Below are positions 1 to 8,871 of a stretch of 64,000 nucleotides of DNA, in pieces (the stretch's first letter is position 1; every line of letters begins with the position of its first letter). Position numbers and translations under genes: made by a program. Under the pieces are notes generated by a model. It was not told the DNA's origin, ran no database searches, and saw only the letters and a program-made list of their open reading frames with translations. The stretch covers positions 124,001 to 188,000 of the forward strand of contig CABJAJ010000004.1 in assembly GCA_902363575.1 (NCBI GenBank), read 5' to 3'. Source of the DNA: Rikenellaceae bacterium. Lineage in GTDB: Bacteria > Bacteroidota > Bacteroidia > Bacteroidales > Rikenellaceae.

Positions 1-262
1 GCACGCGCTCCACCTCGCCGCCGAAATCGGCATGGCCCGGTGTGTCTATGATATTGATTTTATGACCCTTGTAAATTACGGAAACGTTTTTGGAAAGGAT
101 CGTGATTCCGCGCTCGCGCTCCAAATCGTTGTTGTCCAGAATGAGTTCGCCCGACTTGGCATTTTCCCGCAGCACATTGCCCTGAAGAATCATCTTATCG
201 ACCAATGTGGTCTTACCGTGATCGACGTGGGCAATGATCGCGATATTGCGTAATTTTTGCAT
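1..262 (-). CDS. typA: Ribosome-associated GTPase TypA/BipA, N-terminal part
   Basis: Reverse-strand translation begins [20 protein letters not shown], the G1/P-loop of a translational GTPase. It continues with the switch I region ([10 protein letters not shown]) and the G3 motif [15 protein letters not shown]. The ERERGITI and ADFGGEVER forms point to TypA/BipA rather than LepA or EF-G. TypA acts on the ribosome in stress and ribosome assembly. Only the first 87 or so codons are inside the window; the rest lies beyond the left edge. The ATG at 260-262 sits about 20 bases downstream of a minus-strand -7 box (282-289), and aroB is transcribed divergently. Confidence 0.93.
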   Translation of the reverse strand, partial: MQKLRNIAIIAHVDHGKTTLVDKMILQGNVLRENAKSGELILDNNDLERERGITILSKNVSVIYKGHKINIIDTPGHADFGGEVERV

Positions 263-281
263 GTAGTACGTATTAATCGCA

Positions 282-289
282 CAAAGGTA
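282..289 (-). promoter_or_regulatory. -7 box of typA promoter
   Basis: The minus strand reads TACCTTTG, a match to the Bacteroidetes TAnnTTTG -7 consensus. It lies 20 bases upstream of the typA ATG and is back to back with the aroB box. Confidence 0.65.
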
Positions 290-310
290 ACAATTAATCG
301 GGAAATGTGT

Positions 311-318
311 TATTTTTG
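311..318 (+). promoter_or_regulatory. -7 box of aroB promoter
   Basis: TATTTTTG matches TAnnTTTG. Transcription would begin near 325, which excludes upstream in-frame starts and supports the ATG at 344. I see no convincing -33 TTTG. Confidence 0.6.
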
Positions 319-343
319 TTCAAATATTCCCTTAGACAAAGAG

Positions 344-1360
344 ATGGATTCCGACCTGAAAGTCAAGCTCGAAAGCGAGATTTACATCGGCCGGGCCGGG
401 GAGCTGCTCCCCGGCCTGCTGCCCTCCGGGCGCGTGGTGGCCCTGTCCGACGCCAACATCGACCGCCGCTACCGCAAGCTGCTCGGCGGTTACGAACACG
501 TGCTCATCGGGACGGGCGAGACGGTCAAGACCCTTCACACGGCCGGGACGATCTACCGTCGTTTTATCGAGATGGGCGTCGATCGGGAAACCTTCGTGCT
601 GGGAATCGGCGGGGGGATCGTTACCGACATGGCGGGTTTCGTGGCCGCGACCTACATGCGCGGCCTGCGGTGCGGCTTCGTCTCGACGACCCTGCTGGGG
701 CAGGTCGATGCGTCGGTCGGGGGTAAGAACGGGGTGAATGTGGACGGCTATAAGAATATGGTCGGCACCTTTTCGCAGCCGCAGTTCGTGGTGTGCGACG
801 TGTCGATGCTCGCTACGCTTCCCGACCGCGAATTCCGGGCCGGTCTGGCCGAAGCGGTCAAGGCGGGCGTCGTCGGCGACCCGGAGCTTTTCGCCCTGCT
901 CGAGCAGGTGTCGTTCGAGCGGCTGCGCACGGACGAAGACCTGCTCGAAGAGGTCGTTGCGGCGGCCATCCGCGTCAAGACGGCCATCGTCGCCCGCGAC
1001 GAGCGCGAGTCGGGCGAGCGGCGCAAGCTCAACCTGGGGCATACGCTGGGCCATGCCATCGAAAAGTGTTCGCCGCTGATGAACCACGGCGAAGCGGTGG
1101 CCGTGGGGATGGCGATGATCTCCCGTGCGGCCGTGCGGCTGGGGCTGCTTCCGTCGCAGGATGCAGCGCGTATTGCGACCCTGCTCGAACGTTTCGGCTT
1201 CGCGCTCGCCCCGCCCGTGGAGCTGCGCAAGCTAATGAAAGCCGTGCTCCGGGACAAGAAAGCGGCAGACGGCGTACTGAGGGTGGTGCTGCCCGTCGCA
1301 GTCGGGAACTGTGTGGTGCGCACCATGACCGTCGAAGAGCTTGCGGCGGCGCTCCGGTAG
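344..1360 (+). CDS. aroB: 3-dehydroquinate synthase
   Basis: This enzyme converts DAHP to 3-dehydroquinate with NAD and a divalent metal, the second step of the shikimate pathway in the cytoplasm. Family signatures are visible: GGGIVTDMAGFVAATYMRG (NAD binding), GQVDASVGGKNGVN, RRKLNLGHTLGHAIEK and NHGEAVAVGM, the latter two carrying metal-binding histidines. The length of 338 residues is normal for a monofunctional AroB. The reading frame is open upstream to 257, but the -7 box at 311-318 makes the ATG at 344 (MDSDLKVKLESEIY) the sensible start. It appears to be monocistronic and converges on the malic enzyme gene. Confidence 0.96.
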   Translation: MDSDLKVKLESEIYIGRAGELLPGLLPSGRVVALSDANIDRRYRKLLGGYEHVLIGTGETVKTLHTAGTIYRRFIEMGVDRETFVLGIGGGIVTDMAGFVAATYMRGLRCGFVSTTLLGQVDASVGGKNGVNVDGYKNMVGTFSQPQFVVCDVSMLATLPDREFRAGLAEAVKAGVVGDPELFALLEQVSFERLRTDEDLLEEVVAAAIRVKTAIVARDERESGERRKLNLGHTLGHAIEKCSPLMNHGEAVAVGMAMISRAAVRLGLLPSQDAARIATLLERFGFALAPPVELRKLMKAVLRDKKAADGVLRVVLPVAVGNCVVRTMTVEELAAALR

Positions 1361-1484
1361 GAGGGGGCCGCGTCCGTTTGTTCGTTTCCGCTCCGAAAAT
1401 GAATCCGATGCCTGCCCATGCCTCCGTCGTATCGACAGCGGGCTGTCCGTAGGGTGGGATTCGACGCATCGATTAGGCATAAAA

Positions 1485-1510
1485 AAGCGGCGGACTTTAG
1501 TCCGCCGCTT
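1485..1510 (-). terminator. Intrinsic terminator of the malic enzyme gene
   Basis: A 12-bp perfect stem (1485-1496 with 1499-1510) has a minimal loop and a run of T on the minus strand (the A run at 1481-1486 of the plus strand). It ends the minus-strand gene and could also stop aroB transcription. Confidence 0.85.
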
Positions 1511-1527
1511 CGGTTTAAATCGCGTGC

Positions 1528-2850
1528 CTACCGCACCCCTTCCGCTTCGTGACGGCAGTGGACGAACTTGTTGCTCCGCTCCACCCGCTCCTTCAGCCGA
1601 AGGCGGTAGGCATCCCAGTCGGCGATTGCGAGCCGCGCTGCACCGGATTCCATCGCTGCGCGGGCGACCGCAGGGGCCACCGATACGATCAGCCGCCGGT
1701 CGAGAGGCTTGGGAATCAGATAGTCCTTGCCGAAATGAAGCTCCCGTACTCCGTAGGCTTCGAGCACTTCGTGCGGCACGGGCTCCTTGGCCAGCGCGGC
1801 GATGGCATGGGCGGCCGCAATCTTCATCGGCTCGTCGATCTTGCGGGCCCCCACGTCGAGCGCACCCCGGAAGATGTAGGGGAAGCCCAGCACGTTGTTC
1901 ACCTGATTGGGGTAATCGGAACGGCCCGTGGCGAAGATGATGTCGGGACGCGAGGCCATCGCCTCGTCGTAGGCGATCTCAGGATCGGGGTTGGCCAGAG
2001 CCATCACCAGCGGGTCGTGGTTCATCGTGCGGATCATGGCGGGGGTGAGCACGCCCGCTTTGGATACCCCCAGGAACACGTCCGCGCCGTGCAGTGCCTC
2101 TTCCAGCCTCTTGAAAGGCAGGTCGGTGGCGAACTCCCGTTTCACCGGAGTGAGATCCGTGCGGTGTGATGTGACCGCGCCCCGGCTGTCGCACAGCACG
2201 ATATGTTCGCGCCGGATGCCGACGGCCAGAAACAGCCGTGCGCAGGAGATGGCTGCGGCGCCCGCTCCGTTGATGACCACGCGTGCCTCGCCGATCTCTT
2301 TTCCGGCCAGCTCGAGCCCGTTGAGCAGGGCGGCCGAGGTGATGATGGCCGTGCCGTGCTGGTCGTCGTGCATCACCGGGATATCCAGCTCGTTGCGCAG
2401 CCGCTCCTCGATTTCAAAACATTCGGGGGCTTTGATGTCCTCGAGGTTGATGCCTCCGAACGTGGGGGCGATGCGGCGGACGGTCTCGACGAACTGGTCG
2501 GGGTTGGCGGCATCGACTTCGATGTCGAATGCATCCACGTCCGCGAACGTTTTGAACAACATGCTCTTGCCCTCCATCACGGGCTTGCTGGCCAGCGCCC
2601 CGATGTTGCCCAGGCCCAGTACGGCCGTGCCGTTGGAGATGACCGCCACCAGGTTGCCTTTGGCGGTGTAGCGGTAGGCGTCGAGCGGATTTTTTTCGAT
2701 TTCCAGGCAGGGAGCCGCCACGCCGGGCGAGTAGGCCAGCGAGAGCTCCCGCTGCGTGTCGTAAGGTTTGGTGGGGATCACTTCGATCTTACCGGGGCGG
2801 CCCTCGCTGTGGTAACGCAGCGCATCCGCCCGGAGGTTATCTGTTTTCAT
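1528..2850 (-). CDS. NAD(P)-dependent malic enzyme, short form without phosphotransacetylase domain
   Basis: Oxidative decarboxylation of malate to pyruvate. The malic N-terminal domain shows [40 protein letters not shown] and [12 protein letters not shown]. The NAD-binding domain follows with [17 protein letters not shown] and ALANPDPEI. The product is 440 residues, so it lacks the C-terminal phosphotransacetylase-like domain that makes the MaeB form about 750 residues. ATG at 2850 ([14 protein letters not shown]) is preferred; an upstream ATG at 2862 and a TTG at 2880 are in frame, but the family normally starts close to this motif. It ends at a strong terminator (1485-1510). Confidence 0.93.
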   Translation of the reverse strand: MKTDNLRADALRYHSEGRPGKIEVIPTKPYDTQRELSLAYSPGVAAPCLEIEKNPLDAYRYTAKGNLVAVISNGTAVLGLGNIGALASKPVMEGKSMLFKTFADVDAFDIEVDAANPDQFVETVRRIAPTFGGINLEDIKAPECFEIEERLRNELDIPVMHDDQHGTAIITSAALLNGLELAGKEIGEARVVINGAGAAAISCARLFLAVGIRREHIVLCDSRGAVTSHRTDLTPVKREFATDLPFKRLEEALHGADVFLGVSKAGVLTPAMIRTMNHDPLVMALANPDPEIAYDEAMASRPDIIFATGRSDYPNQVNNVLGFPYIFRGALDVGARKIDEPMKIAAAHAIAALAKEPVPHEVLEAYGVRELHFGKDYLIPKPLDRRLIVSVAPAVARAAMESGAARLAIADWDAYRLRLKERVERSNKFVHCRHEAEGVR

Positions 2851-2973
2851 GGTTCGTTGCATTTTGCCCGCAAGATACAAAATTTACGCCTTTTCGCCGC
2901 TATCCTGACCGGGAATCGTCGCACAGAGGTCGGGGCAGAGGTATGCCGGCTGCAAGGGCCGGCGGCTTGCGGT

Positions 2974-3153
2974 TCAGAAGTGTACCCGCAGACCTCCGGC
3001 AAATCCCATGCGTTTGATTCCCGCCACTTCGTTCCCCGCGCTTATCCGCTCGTCGTCGAATAGGGAGATGATTTCGTAACAGTCGAGCGCGATGCCCAGG
3101 GACTTGCTGATTTGTTTACGGTGCCCGGCGCTCGACCCGACCGGTTTCGGGGG
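2974..3153 (-). pseudogene. Possible C-terminal remnant of an outer-membrane beta-barrel protein
   Basis: The stretch between the malic enzyme and nitroreductase genes has no complete gene. In the nitroreductase frame, directly after its stop codon, the minus strand stays open for about 59 codons and ends in IKRMGFAGGLRVHF before a stop. Alternating small and hydrophobic residues with a terminal Phe resemble the last strand of an outer-membrane barrel. There is no start codon, signal peptide or upstream body, so if real it is a truncated relic. Chance similarity cannot be excluded. Confidence 0.3.
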
Positions 3154-4017
3154 TCAGATCTCCCCCCCCCGTATGGGTTGCTTATCGATGTATCGGGTGA
3201 ACAGGAATTGCGGCATCCCGAGCGCCATGCCCGCATGGATGGTGCCTTCGATCCCCAGCAAACGGGTGAAGGCGTGCCGGCGGTCCTGTTGGAGCGCCGT
3301 GCAGACGAAGCCGGTATAGAACTGGCTCACTCCGAGGCTTTCGGCCATGAGCGATCCGTTCTGGTAGGCGAGGTTGGCATCCTGCATCCCGAAACGGTTG
3401 TCCCCGGGCGTATGGATCAGCAGGAGTGCCGTCGCCCCGCGCAGGATCAGGTCGTTGCCGCGGGCATATTCGTCCCGCAGGTGTTTGAGGCCGGGAAGAT
3501 AGGCGTACATTTGGGGGAGGGCCATGCGGAGCAGGGGCCTGAGAACCGGGTTTTCGAGCTTGCGCACCACCGAGGCGAACGTATCGACCGTGAAACGGCT
3601 GATCCGCTCGAGCGTCTCGGGCGAGGTGACCAGCGTGAAAGCCACCTCTTGCTTGTTGCTGGCCGTCGGAGCCCGATGAGCTGCTTCCACGATCCGCTCC
3701 AGCATTTCGCGGGGTATCGGTTTGCGGGTGAAGGCGCGGTTCGAGCGCCGTGCCCGGCAGAGCAGCATCACCTGTTCGGGCGTCGGCAGGTCGTTTCGGT
3801 CGAAGGCATGCACCCGTTCGGGCGGGAAGCTGTCGTGCAAGACGGCGCCCGTGGGACAGGCGGCGACGCACTGGCCGCATACGATGCAGCGTTCGGGGTC
3901 GTGTACCCCGACGGCGCCGTCCTCGGCAGAGCGGGCGAAGAGTTGTGCGGGACAGACCCGCACGCAGCGTTCGCAGCGGATGCAGGCGGTGGGGTCGATT
4001 CGGATGTTTGCGGTCAT
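3154..4017 (-). CDS. Ferredoxin-domain nitroreductase family protein
   Basis: The 287-residue protein starts with two [4Fe-4S] motifs: Cys 12, 15, 18, 22 and Cys 44, 47, 50, 54, each CxxCxxCxxxC. From about residue 85 it has a nitroreductase-like FMN fold (RRSNRAFTRKPIPREMLERIVEAAHRAPTASNKQ, then GMQDANLAYQNGSLMAESLGV). Such proteins probably pass electrons from a low-potential donor to an FMN-bound substrate; the substrate is not evident. The gene ends next to a run of nine C residues (3162-3170) that covers its last codons, so length variation there would change the C-terminus. It lies 62 bases after ruvB on the same strand and may be co-transcribed. Confidence 0.88.
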   Translation of the reverse strand: MTANIRIDPTACIRCERCVRVCPAQLFARSAEDGAVGVHDPERCIVCGQCVAACPTGAVLHDSFPPERVHAFDRNDLPTPEQVMLLCRARRSNRAFTRKPIPREMLERIVEAAHRAPTASNKQEVAFTLVTSPETLERISRFTVDTFASVVRKLENPVLRPLLRMALPQMYAYLPGLKHLRDEYARGNDLILRGATALLLIHTPGDNRFGMQDANLAYQNGSLMAESLGVSQFYTGFVCTALQQDRRHAFTRLLGIEGTIHAGMALGMPQFLFTRYIDKQPIRGGEI

Positions 4018-4079
4018 CGGTTGCAGGTTTTATCGTGCCCGTTGCGGAACAAAACAGGGGCCGGAATTTAATCCGTATG

Positions 4080-5093
4080 TTAAAACAGCGTATCGCTTCC
4101 CCCCGGCGGGGTGAATCCCAGGTGGCGGTAGGCGAGCTCGGTGGCTTCGCGGCCGCGGGGCGTGCGTTTGAGAAAGCCCTCTTTGATCAGGAACGGTTCG
4201 TAAACCTCTTCGATGGTGCCGGCCTCCTCGCCCACGGCTGTGGCGATGGTATTCAGCCCGACGGGGCCGCCCCGGAATTTTTCGATGATGGTGCCCAGAA
4301 TCCGGTTGTCCATCCGGTCGAGACCGCGGGCGTCGATGTTGAGCGCCGAGAGGGCGATGCGGGTGATGTCGATGTCGATATGGCCCTCTCCCTTGACCAT
4401 GGCGAAGTCCCGCACCCGGCGCAGCAGGGCGTTTGCGATACGCGGCGTGCCGCGCGAACGGAGCGCCACCTCGAGCGCCGCGTCGTCGTCGATCGAAACG
4501 TCCAGAATGCCTGCCGAGCGGCGCACGATGCCTTGCAGCACCGAGGCGTCGTAGTATTCGAGATGGCACTGGATACCGAAGCGGGCCCTGAGGGGCGAGG
4601 TGAGCAGTCCGCTGCGGGTCGTCGCGCCGATGAGCGTAAAGGGGGCGAGCTCGATCTGGATCGAGCGGGCCGAGGGGCCCTTATCGAGCACGATGTCGAT
4701 CTTGTAGTCCTCCATCGCCGAGTAGAGGTACTCCTCCACGATGGGGCTCAGGCGGTGGATTTCGTCGATGAAGAGCACGTCGCCCGGGTTGAGGTTGGTC
4801 AGCAGCCCCGCCAGGTCGCCGGGCTTGTCCAGCACCGGGCCGGAGGTGACGCGAAGCTGCGCCCCCATCTCGTTGGCGATGATGTTGGCCAGCGTGGTCT
4901 TGCCCAGTCCCGGGGGGCCGTGCAGCAGGACGTGGTCGAGCGAGTCGCCGCGCATGAGCGCCGCGCGGATGAAGATGCGGAGGTTCTCCACGATTTTGTC
5001 CTGTCCCGCGAAATGCTCGAGGCCCTGGGGCCGGATGCGGGTTTCAAATTCGAGGTCGCTCTCCGGGTTTCTGAGGTTTCTGTCTGTACCCAT
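4080..5093 (-). CDS. ruvB: Holliday junction ATP-dependent DNA helicase RuvB
   Basis: RuvB is the AAA+ motor that drives branch migration of Holliday junctions with RuvA. The 337-residue length is typical. The Walker A motif is GPPGLGKTT (59-67) and Walker B is FIDEIHRL (DEIH at 110-113). Sensor regions follow in [21 protein letters not shown]. The C-terminal winged-helix region ([26 protein letters not shown]) is intact. The start at 5093 fits a -7 box at 5112-5119, leaving a leader of about 12 bases. No ruvA or ruvC is adjacent. Confidence 0.97.
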   Translation of the reverse strand: MGTDRNLRNPESDLEFETRIRPQGLEHFAGQDKIVENLRIFIRAALMRGDSLDHVLLHGPPGLGKTTLANIIANEMGAQLRVTSGPVLDKPGDLAGLLTNLNPGDVLFIDEIHRLSPIVEEYLYSAMEDYKIDIVLDKGPSARSIQIELAPFTLIGATTRSGLLTSPLRARFGIQCHLEYYDASVLQGIVRRSAGILDVSIDDDAALEVALRSRGTPRIANALLRRVRDFAMVKGEGHIDIDITRIALSALNIDARGLDRMDNRILGTIIEKFRGGPVGLNTIATAVGEEAGTIEEVYEPFLIKEGFLKRTPRGREATELAYRHLGFTPPGGSDTLF

Positions 5094-5111
5094 ATCTTAT
5101 TGCCAACGGCA

Positions 5112-5119
5112 CAAAAATA
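5112..5119 (-). promoter_or_regulatory. -7 box of ruvB promoter
   Basis: The minus strand reads TATTTTTG, 18 bases upstream of the ruvB ATG. The remainder of the 480-base stretch between ruvB and the tRNA (5094-5573) is AT-rich; apart from this box and the tRNA terminator I see nothing in it. Confidence 0.6.
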
Positions 5120-5540
5120 CGAATTATTCCGGATAATCGCGCCGGGTGAATCGGTATCCCCTGGCCGGAAGGGGTGCAAATGTAGGCGGATAATGCAAGA
5201 TTACATGCGCAAAATTGATATTTTGATTAATTTTGTATCGAAAAGACAATCCGCATGCCGTAAAATATTCGGATTATTGCATGATCGGCAACCGGAGAGG
5301 CGTGCTGTCAGTTGCCGTTATGAATGGCTGAAAACGTGTTTGTTATATATGTTGCATCCCGGTTTGCCGCAGTCCTGATGAAAGAAAAGATTGGAATAAT
5401 ATATAATATTGTTTTGTACTAATTACCAAATGCCTTAAATCATACCGTGAAACAATGCCGAAAACAGGAAAAAACGACCGATGCGGACTTGCCCGACCGC
5501 ATCGTCGTAAAATCAAGGGCAGATGGACGGGCGGAGGCAT

Positions 5541-5568
5541 AAAAAAACAGCTACCCGAGGGTAGCTGT
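5541..5568 (-). terminator. Intrinsic terminator of tRNA-Arg
   Basis: A 10-bp perfect stem (5547-5556 with 5559-5568) is followed on the minus strand by seven T residues. It starts six bases after the tRNA 3' end. Confidence 0.85.
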
Positions 5569-5573
5569 CCGTG

Positions 5574-5645
5574 TGGTCCCGGAGGGATTCGAACCTTCAT
5601 CGTAAGAACCGGAATCTTAAATTCTATCCATTGAACTACGGAACC
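5574..5645 (-). tRNA. tRNA-Arg (anticodon CCG)
   Basis: The minus strand folds as a complete cloverleaf. The acceptor GGTTCCG pairs with CGGGACC (one G-T pair). The D arm is GTTC/GAAT, the anticodon stem TAAGA/TCTTA with loop TTCCGGT (anticodon CCG), and the T arm GAAGG/CCCTC with loop TTCGAAT and one mismatch. The discriminator base is A. CCA is not encoded, as is common in Bacteroidetes. The -7 box at 5652-5659 would start transcription at, or within a base of, G1. Confidence 0.93.
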
Positions 5646-5651
5646 GTGGCG

Positions 5652-5659
5652 CAAAGGTA
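5652..5659 (-). promoter_or_regulatory. -7 box of tRNA-Arg promoter
   Basis: The minus strand reads TACCTTTG with only six bases between the box and the first tRNA nucleotide, so the primary transcript would have essentially no 5' leader. Confidence 0.6.
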
Positions 5660-5675
5660 AAAATTTTTTTTGAAA

Positions 5676-6308
5676 ATGATGCAAGAAAAAAAAGATAATT
5701 GGCAGCGGATCGAAAGCGTGATTCGCTGGGCGAACATGACCACCAACTATTTTGCCCGTTACATCGGGCTGCCCCGGGGCGAGAACCTTTATCAGATCAA
5801 GCGGGGGAACAACGGCATTTCCCGGGATGTAGCCGAACGGATCGTGGCCAAATTCCCGGAAATCGACCTGCTGTGGCTGCTCACGGGCAACGGTCAGATG
5901 TTCAGCGGCGGCCGTCAGCTCGGGACGCAGATTCCCTTCTACCGGGCCGACGCCGAGCTGCAGATCATGCAGACGGGTAAGCTGCGGCCCGAATGCGACC
6001 TGGTGATCCCGATGCTTGCCGACTGCGACCTGGCCATGCTCTACACGGGCCGGGTCATGGGGCACGTCACCCCTGCCGGGACGATCGTGCTGCTGAAAAA
6101 GTGGCCGACGGATGCGATTATTCCCGGCGAGGAGTATGTGATTGTCAGCCAAAAAATCGTAACTTTGCGCATCGTGCGCACAACGGAGCGGGGCGACGAA
6201 GTGAGGCTGGTGGCGGGAGACCGTGAGAATTACGACGACATGACCCTGCCGCTGAGCGAAATAGAGACCCTGTACCGGGTGCGCGGGAAACTGACAGTCA
6301 ATAATTGA
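5676..6308 (+). CDS. HTH transcriptional regulator with C-terminal S24/LexA-like domain
   Basis: The protein has about 210 residues. The N-terminal region (NWQRIESVIRWANMTTNYFARYIGLPRGENLYQIKRGNNGISRDVAERIVAKFPEID, given here only for orientation by its ends NWQRI and KFPEID) is a Xre/CI-type helix-turn-helix. The C-terminal half resembles the S24 peptidase-like fold of CI and LexA repressors (GTIVLLKKWP, EEYVIVSQKIVTLRIV). I cannot place a Ser-Lys dyad with confidence, so it may be a non-cleaving regulator. A clear paralog lies at 27133-27765. ATG at 5676 or 5679 is likely; an in-frame TTG at 5670 is also possible. It ends four bases before ribE. Confidence 0.75.
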   Translation: MMQEKKDNWQRIESVIRWANMTTNYFARYIGLPRGENLYQIKRGNNGISRDVAERIVAKFPEIDLLWLLTGNGQMFSGGRQLGTQIPFYRADAELQIMQTGKLRPECDLVIPMLADCDLAMLYTGRVMGHVTPAGTIVLLKKWPTDAIIPGEEYVIVSQKIVTLRIVRTTERGDEVRLVAGDRENYDDMTLPLSEIETLYRVRGKLTVNN

Positions 6309-6312
6309 GCCT

Positions 6313-6906
6313 ATGTTTTCGGGAATCATCGAACGAACGGGTACCGTAGTGGGTATCCGCAGCGAACAGGAGAATAAGCATTTCACCCTGCGGGCGGATT
6401 TCTGCCGCGAACTGAAAATCGACCAGAGCATCGCGCACAACGGCGTATGCCTGACGGTGGTGGATATCGCCGACGACACCTACACGGTGACGGCCATGCG
6501 GGAGACCCTCATCAAGAGCAACCTCGGCGCACTCCGGGAGGGCGACCTGGTCAATCTGGAGCGGTCGATGAAACCCGACGCCCTGCTCGACGGCCATATC
6601 GTGCAGGGACACGTCGATCAGACGGCCCTGTGCACCGACGTGGAAGAGGCGGGAGGCAGTTGGTATTTCACCTTCCGCTACGACGAAAAGGGGGACAACG
6701 TGACCGTCGAAAAGGGATCGGTGGCGGTCAATGGCGTGAGCCTCACGGTTTGCGACTCGCAGCCGGGACAGTTCCGCGTGGCCATCATCCCCTATACCTT
6801 CGAGCATACGAATTTCTGCCGCATCCGGCCCGGAACCGCGGTCAATCTGGAGTTCGACATTGTCGGCAAATATATTGCACGGTTGATGAAAAATTACCTC
6901 AAATGA
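6313..6906 (+). CDS. ribE: Riboflavin synthase, alpha subunit
   Basis: Riboflavin synthase dismutates two 6,7-dimethyl-8-ribityllumazine molecules to riboflavin. The two lumazine-binding repeats are visible, each with a duplicated motif: MFSGIIERTGTV, HNGVCLTVV and DGHIVQGHVDQ in the first half, then VAVNGVSLTVCD and IIPYTFEHTNF in the second. The length of 197 residues is usual. The stop overlaps the ATG of the histidine kinase (6903), suggesting translational coupling. No other riboflavin genes are adjacent. Confidence 0.96.
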   Translation: MFSGIIERTGTVVGIRSEQENKHFTLRADFCRELKIDQSIAHNGVCLTVVDIADDTYTVTAMRETLIKSNLGALREGDLVNLERSMKPDALLDGHIVQGHVDQTALCTDVEEAGGSWYFTFRYDEKGDNVTVEKGSVAVNGVSLTVCDSQPGQFRVAIIPYTFEHTNFCRIRPGTAVNLEFDIVGKYIARLMKNYLK

Positions 6907-7952
6907 TTCCGATCAAAACCAAGGAGGGGTCGTCCCTGCTCATCGCGGCCTGCGCCGCAGCCATCGTCGCGCTGATGATGGCGCTGCTGAGCGCCGTATG
7001 GTGGCTGGTGCTCTGTGTCGCCGGGGCGACTTTCGTGGCGATGGCGCTGCTCTCGCTGCTTATCATCCGCAAATACGTGGCTTACAAGCTCAAGCCGATC
7101 TATTCGATCGTCTTCTCGCGCGACGTGCATACGCGCGAAATTCTCACCGAGCTCAAGGACAAGCATGTGGAGAACATCTCCGAGGAGCTCACCGCGTGGG
7201 CCGACACCAACGACAAGGAGATCGCCCGCCTGAAGGAGACCGAAAAGTTCCGCAAGCAATACCTGGGCAACGTGGCCCATGAGCTCAAAACCCCGATTTT
7301 CAACGTGCAAGGGTATATATCTACGCTGCTCGACGGCGGCCTGGAGGACGACCTGATTAACCGCAAGTACCTCGAACGCACGGAAAAAAGCATCGACCGG
7401 CTCATCAATATCGTCAATGACCTGGATACCATCGCCAAGCTGGAAAGCGATATGACGCGGCTGCAGATGGAACAGTTCGACATCGTAGCCCTCACGCGCG
7501 AAATCGCCGAGCAGGCCGAGATCGAGGCCGACCGGAAAGGCATCCGGATTCTGGTCAAGGGGGCGGAGAACCTGCCTTCGCCTTTCTGGGTGCTGGCCGA
7601 CAAACATTATGTGGGACAGGTGCTCGTGAACCTGATTATCAACTCGATCCGTTACGGCAAGGAGGGCGGCACGACGCGCGTGAAGTTCCGCGATATGCTC
7701 GACAAGATTCTGGTCGAGGTCGAGGATACCGGGGTAGGTATCGCGAAAGAGGATATTCCCCGCGTGTTCGAGCGTTTCTACCGCACCGACAAGGGCCGTT
7801 CGCGCGAACAGGGCGGCACGGGGCTCGGACTGGCCATTGTCAAACATATCGTCGAGGCCCACGGCGAACGCATTTCGGTGCGCAGCGAGCCGGGAGTGGG
7901 CAGCACGTTCTCCTTCACGCTCAAGAAAGTGAACCTTCAGGACGTCAAATAA
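6903..7952 (+). CDS. Membrane sensor histidine kinase, PhoR-like
   Basis: The 349-residue protein has two N-terminal membrane segments (about residues 11-30 and 33-56) with almost no periplasmic loop, so the signal may be sensed in the membrane or inside the cell. A linker leads to the HisKA domain with VAHELKTP, His 126 being the likely phosphorylation site. The HATPase domain has the N box (LVNLIINSIRYG), DTGVGI, FERFYR and GGTGLGLAIVKHI. No response regulator is adjacent, so the partner is elsewhere. The ATG overlaps the ribE stop (ATGA); the frame is open far upstream through ribE, but that part is a shadow of ribE. Confidence 0.92.
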   Translation: MIPIKTKEGSSLLIAACAAAIVALMMALLSAVWWLVLCVAGATFVAMALLSLLIIRKYVAYKLKPIYSIVFSRDVHTREILTELKDKHVENISEELTAWADTNDKEIARLKETEKFRKQYLGNVAHELKTPIFNVQGYISTLLDGGLEDDLINRKYLERTEKSIDRLINIVNDLDTIAKLESDMTRLQMEQFDIVALTREIAEQAEIEADRKGIRILVKGAENLPSPFWVLADKHYVGQVLVNLIINSIRYGKEGGTTRVKFRDMLDKILVEVEDTGVGIAKEDIPRVFERFYRTDKGRSREQGGTGLGLAIVKHIVEAHGERISVRSEPGVGSTFSFTLKKVNLQDVK

Positions 7953-7965
7953 AACGCAAACCTAC

Positions 7966-8871
7966 ATGACCCAACCGCTCATCACCTGGGATTTCAATCC
8001 CGTCTTTTTCTCCATCGGTTCGCTCGACGTGCGCTATTACGGACTGATGTGGGCTTTGGCGCTGCTGATCGGCGCCTGGTTTTTCGACAATTTCGTCAAG
8101 CGGGAGGGGCTGCCCCGCAAGGTGTCGGAGTCGATCTTCCTCTACGGTACGCTGGCGACGATCCTGGGGGCCCGGCTCGGACATTGCCTCTTCTACGAGC
8201 CGGCCTACTACCTGGCCCGGCCCTGGGCCATCATCACGGAGTTCCGCAACGGGGGCATGGCCAGCCACGGAGCCGCTATAGGTCTTCTGATCGGGCTGTG
8301 GCTCTTTTCGCGCCGCAACAGGCTCCCCTTCGTCTGGTCGCTCGACCGGATCATGATCCCGGTGGGCATCGGCGGCGCGATCGTGCGGCTGGGCAACCTG
8401 TTCAATTCGGAAATCGTGGGGCGGGTGACCGACGTGCCCTGGGGATTCAGATTCCTGCGGCTCTATCCGGGCGTTCCTGTCGAGCAGGTGCCTCTGCAAC
8501 ACCCCACACAGCTTTACGAAGCCGTTTGCTACCTGCTCACGTTCGGAGTCCTTACGTGGCTCTATTATAAAAAAGATACGGCCCGTCGCCATCCGGGCGT
8601 CCTGTTCGGTATCGGGCTGATCGGCGTGTTCCTCACCCGTTTTTTCATCGAGTTCATCAAGGAGGAGCAGGAGGCTTTCGAGGCGGGGTGGCTGCTCGAT
8701 ATGGGGCAGTTGCTCAGCATCCCTTTTATCCTGCTCGGAATCTTCATGATCTGGCGGGGCATGCGCCATACGACGCCTGTGCCCTGCTCGCGGGCGGCCG
8801 GCACCGCCGCTTCCCGTCCGGCGCGTTATGGCGACAAACCCAAACGGAAGCATGGTCGAACAAGTAAATAA
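7966..8871 (+). CDS. lgt: Prolipoprotein diacylglyceryl transferase
   Basis: Lgt transfers diacylglycerol to the lipobox cysteine of prolipoproteins at the inner membrane. The 301-residue polytopic protein has the family features RYYGLMWALALLIG, GARLGHCLFYEP and a core GGMASHGAAIGLL, followed by GRLGN-like VRLGNLFNSEIVG. The abundance of lipoproteins in this window fits its role. The tail after residue 270 is basic and low in complexity (NPKRKHGRTSK). It overlaps the next gene. Confidence 0.95.
   Translation: MTQPLITWDFNPVFFSIGSLDVRYYGLMWALALLIGAWFFDNFVKREGLPRKVSESIFLYGTLATILGARLGHCLFYEPAYYLARPWAIITEFRNGGMASHGAAIGLLIGLWLFSRRNRLPFVWSLDRIMIPVGIGGAIVRLGNLFNSEIVGRVTDVPWGFRFLRLYPGVPVEQVPLQHPTQLYEAVCYLLTFGVLTWLYYKKDTARRHPGVLFGIGLIGVFLTRFFIEFIKEEQEAFEAGWLLDMGQLLSIPFILLGIFMIWRGMRHTTPVPCSRAAGTAASRPARYGDKPKRKHGRTSK

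Noticed and set aside
332..1087. Long minus-strand reading frame opposite aroB
   Set aside because: It is a high-GC shadow of aroB, with no recognisable domain and no promoter.
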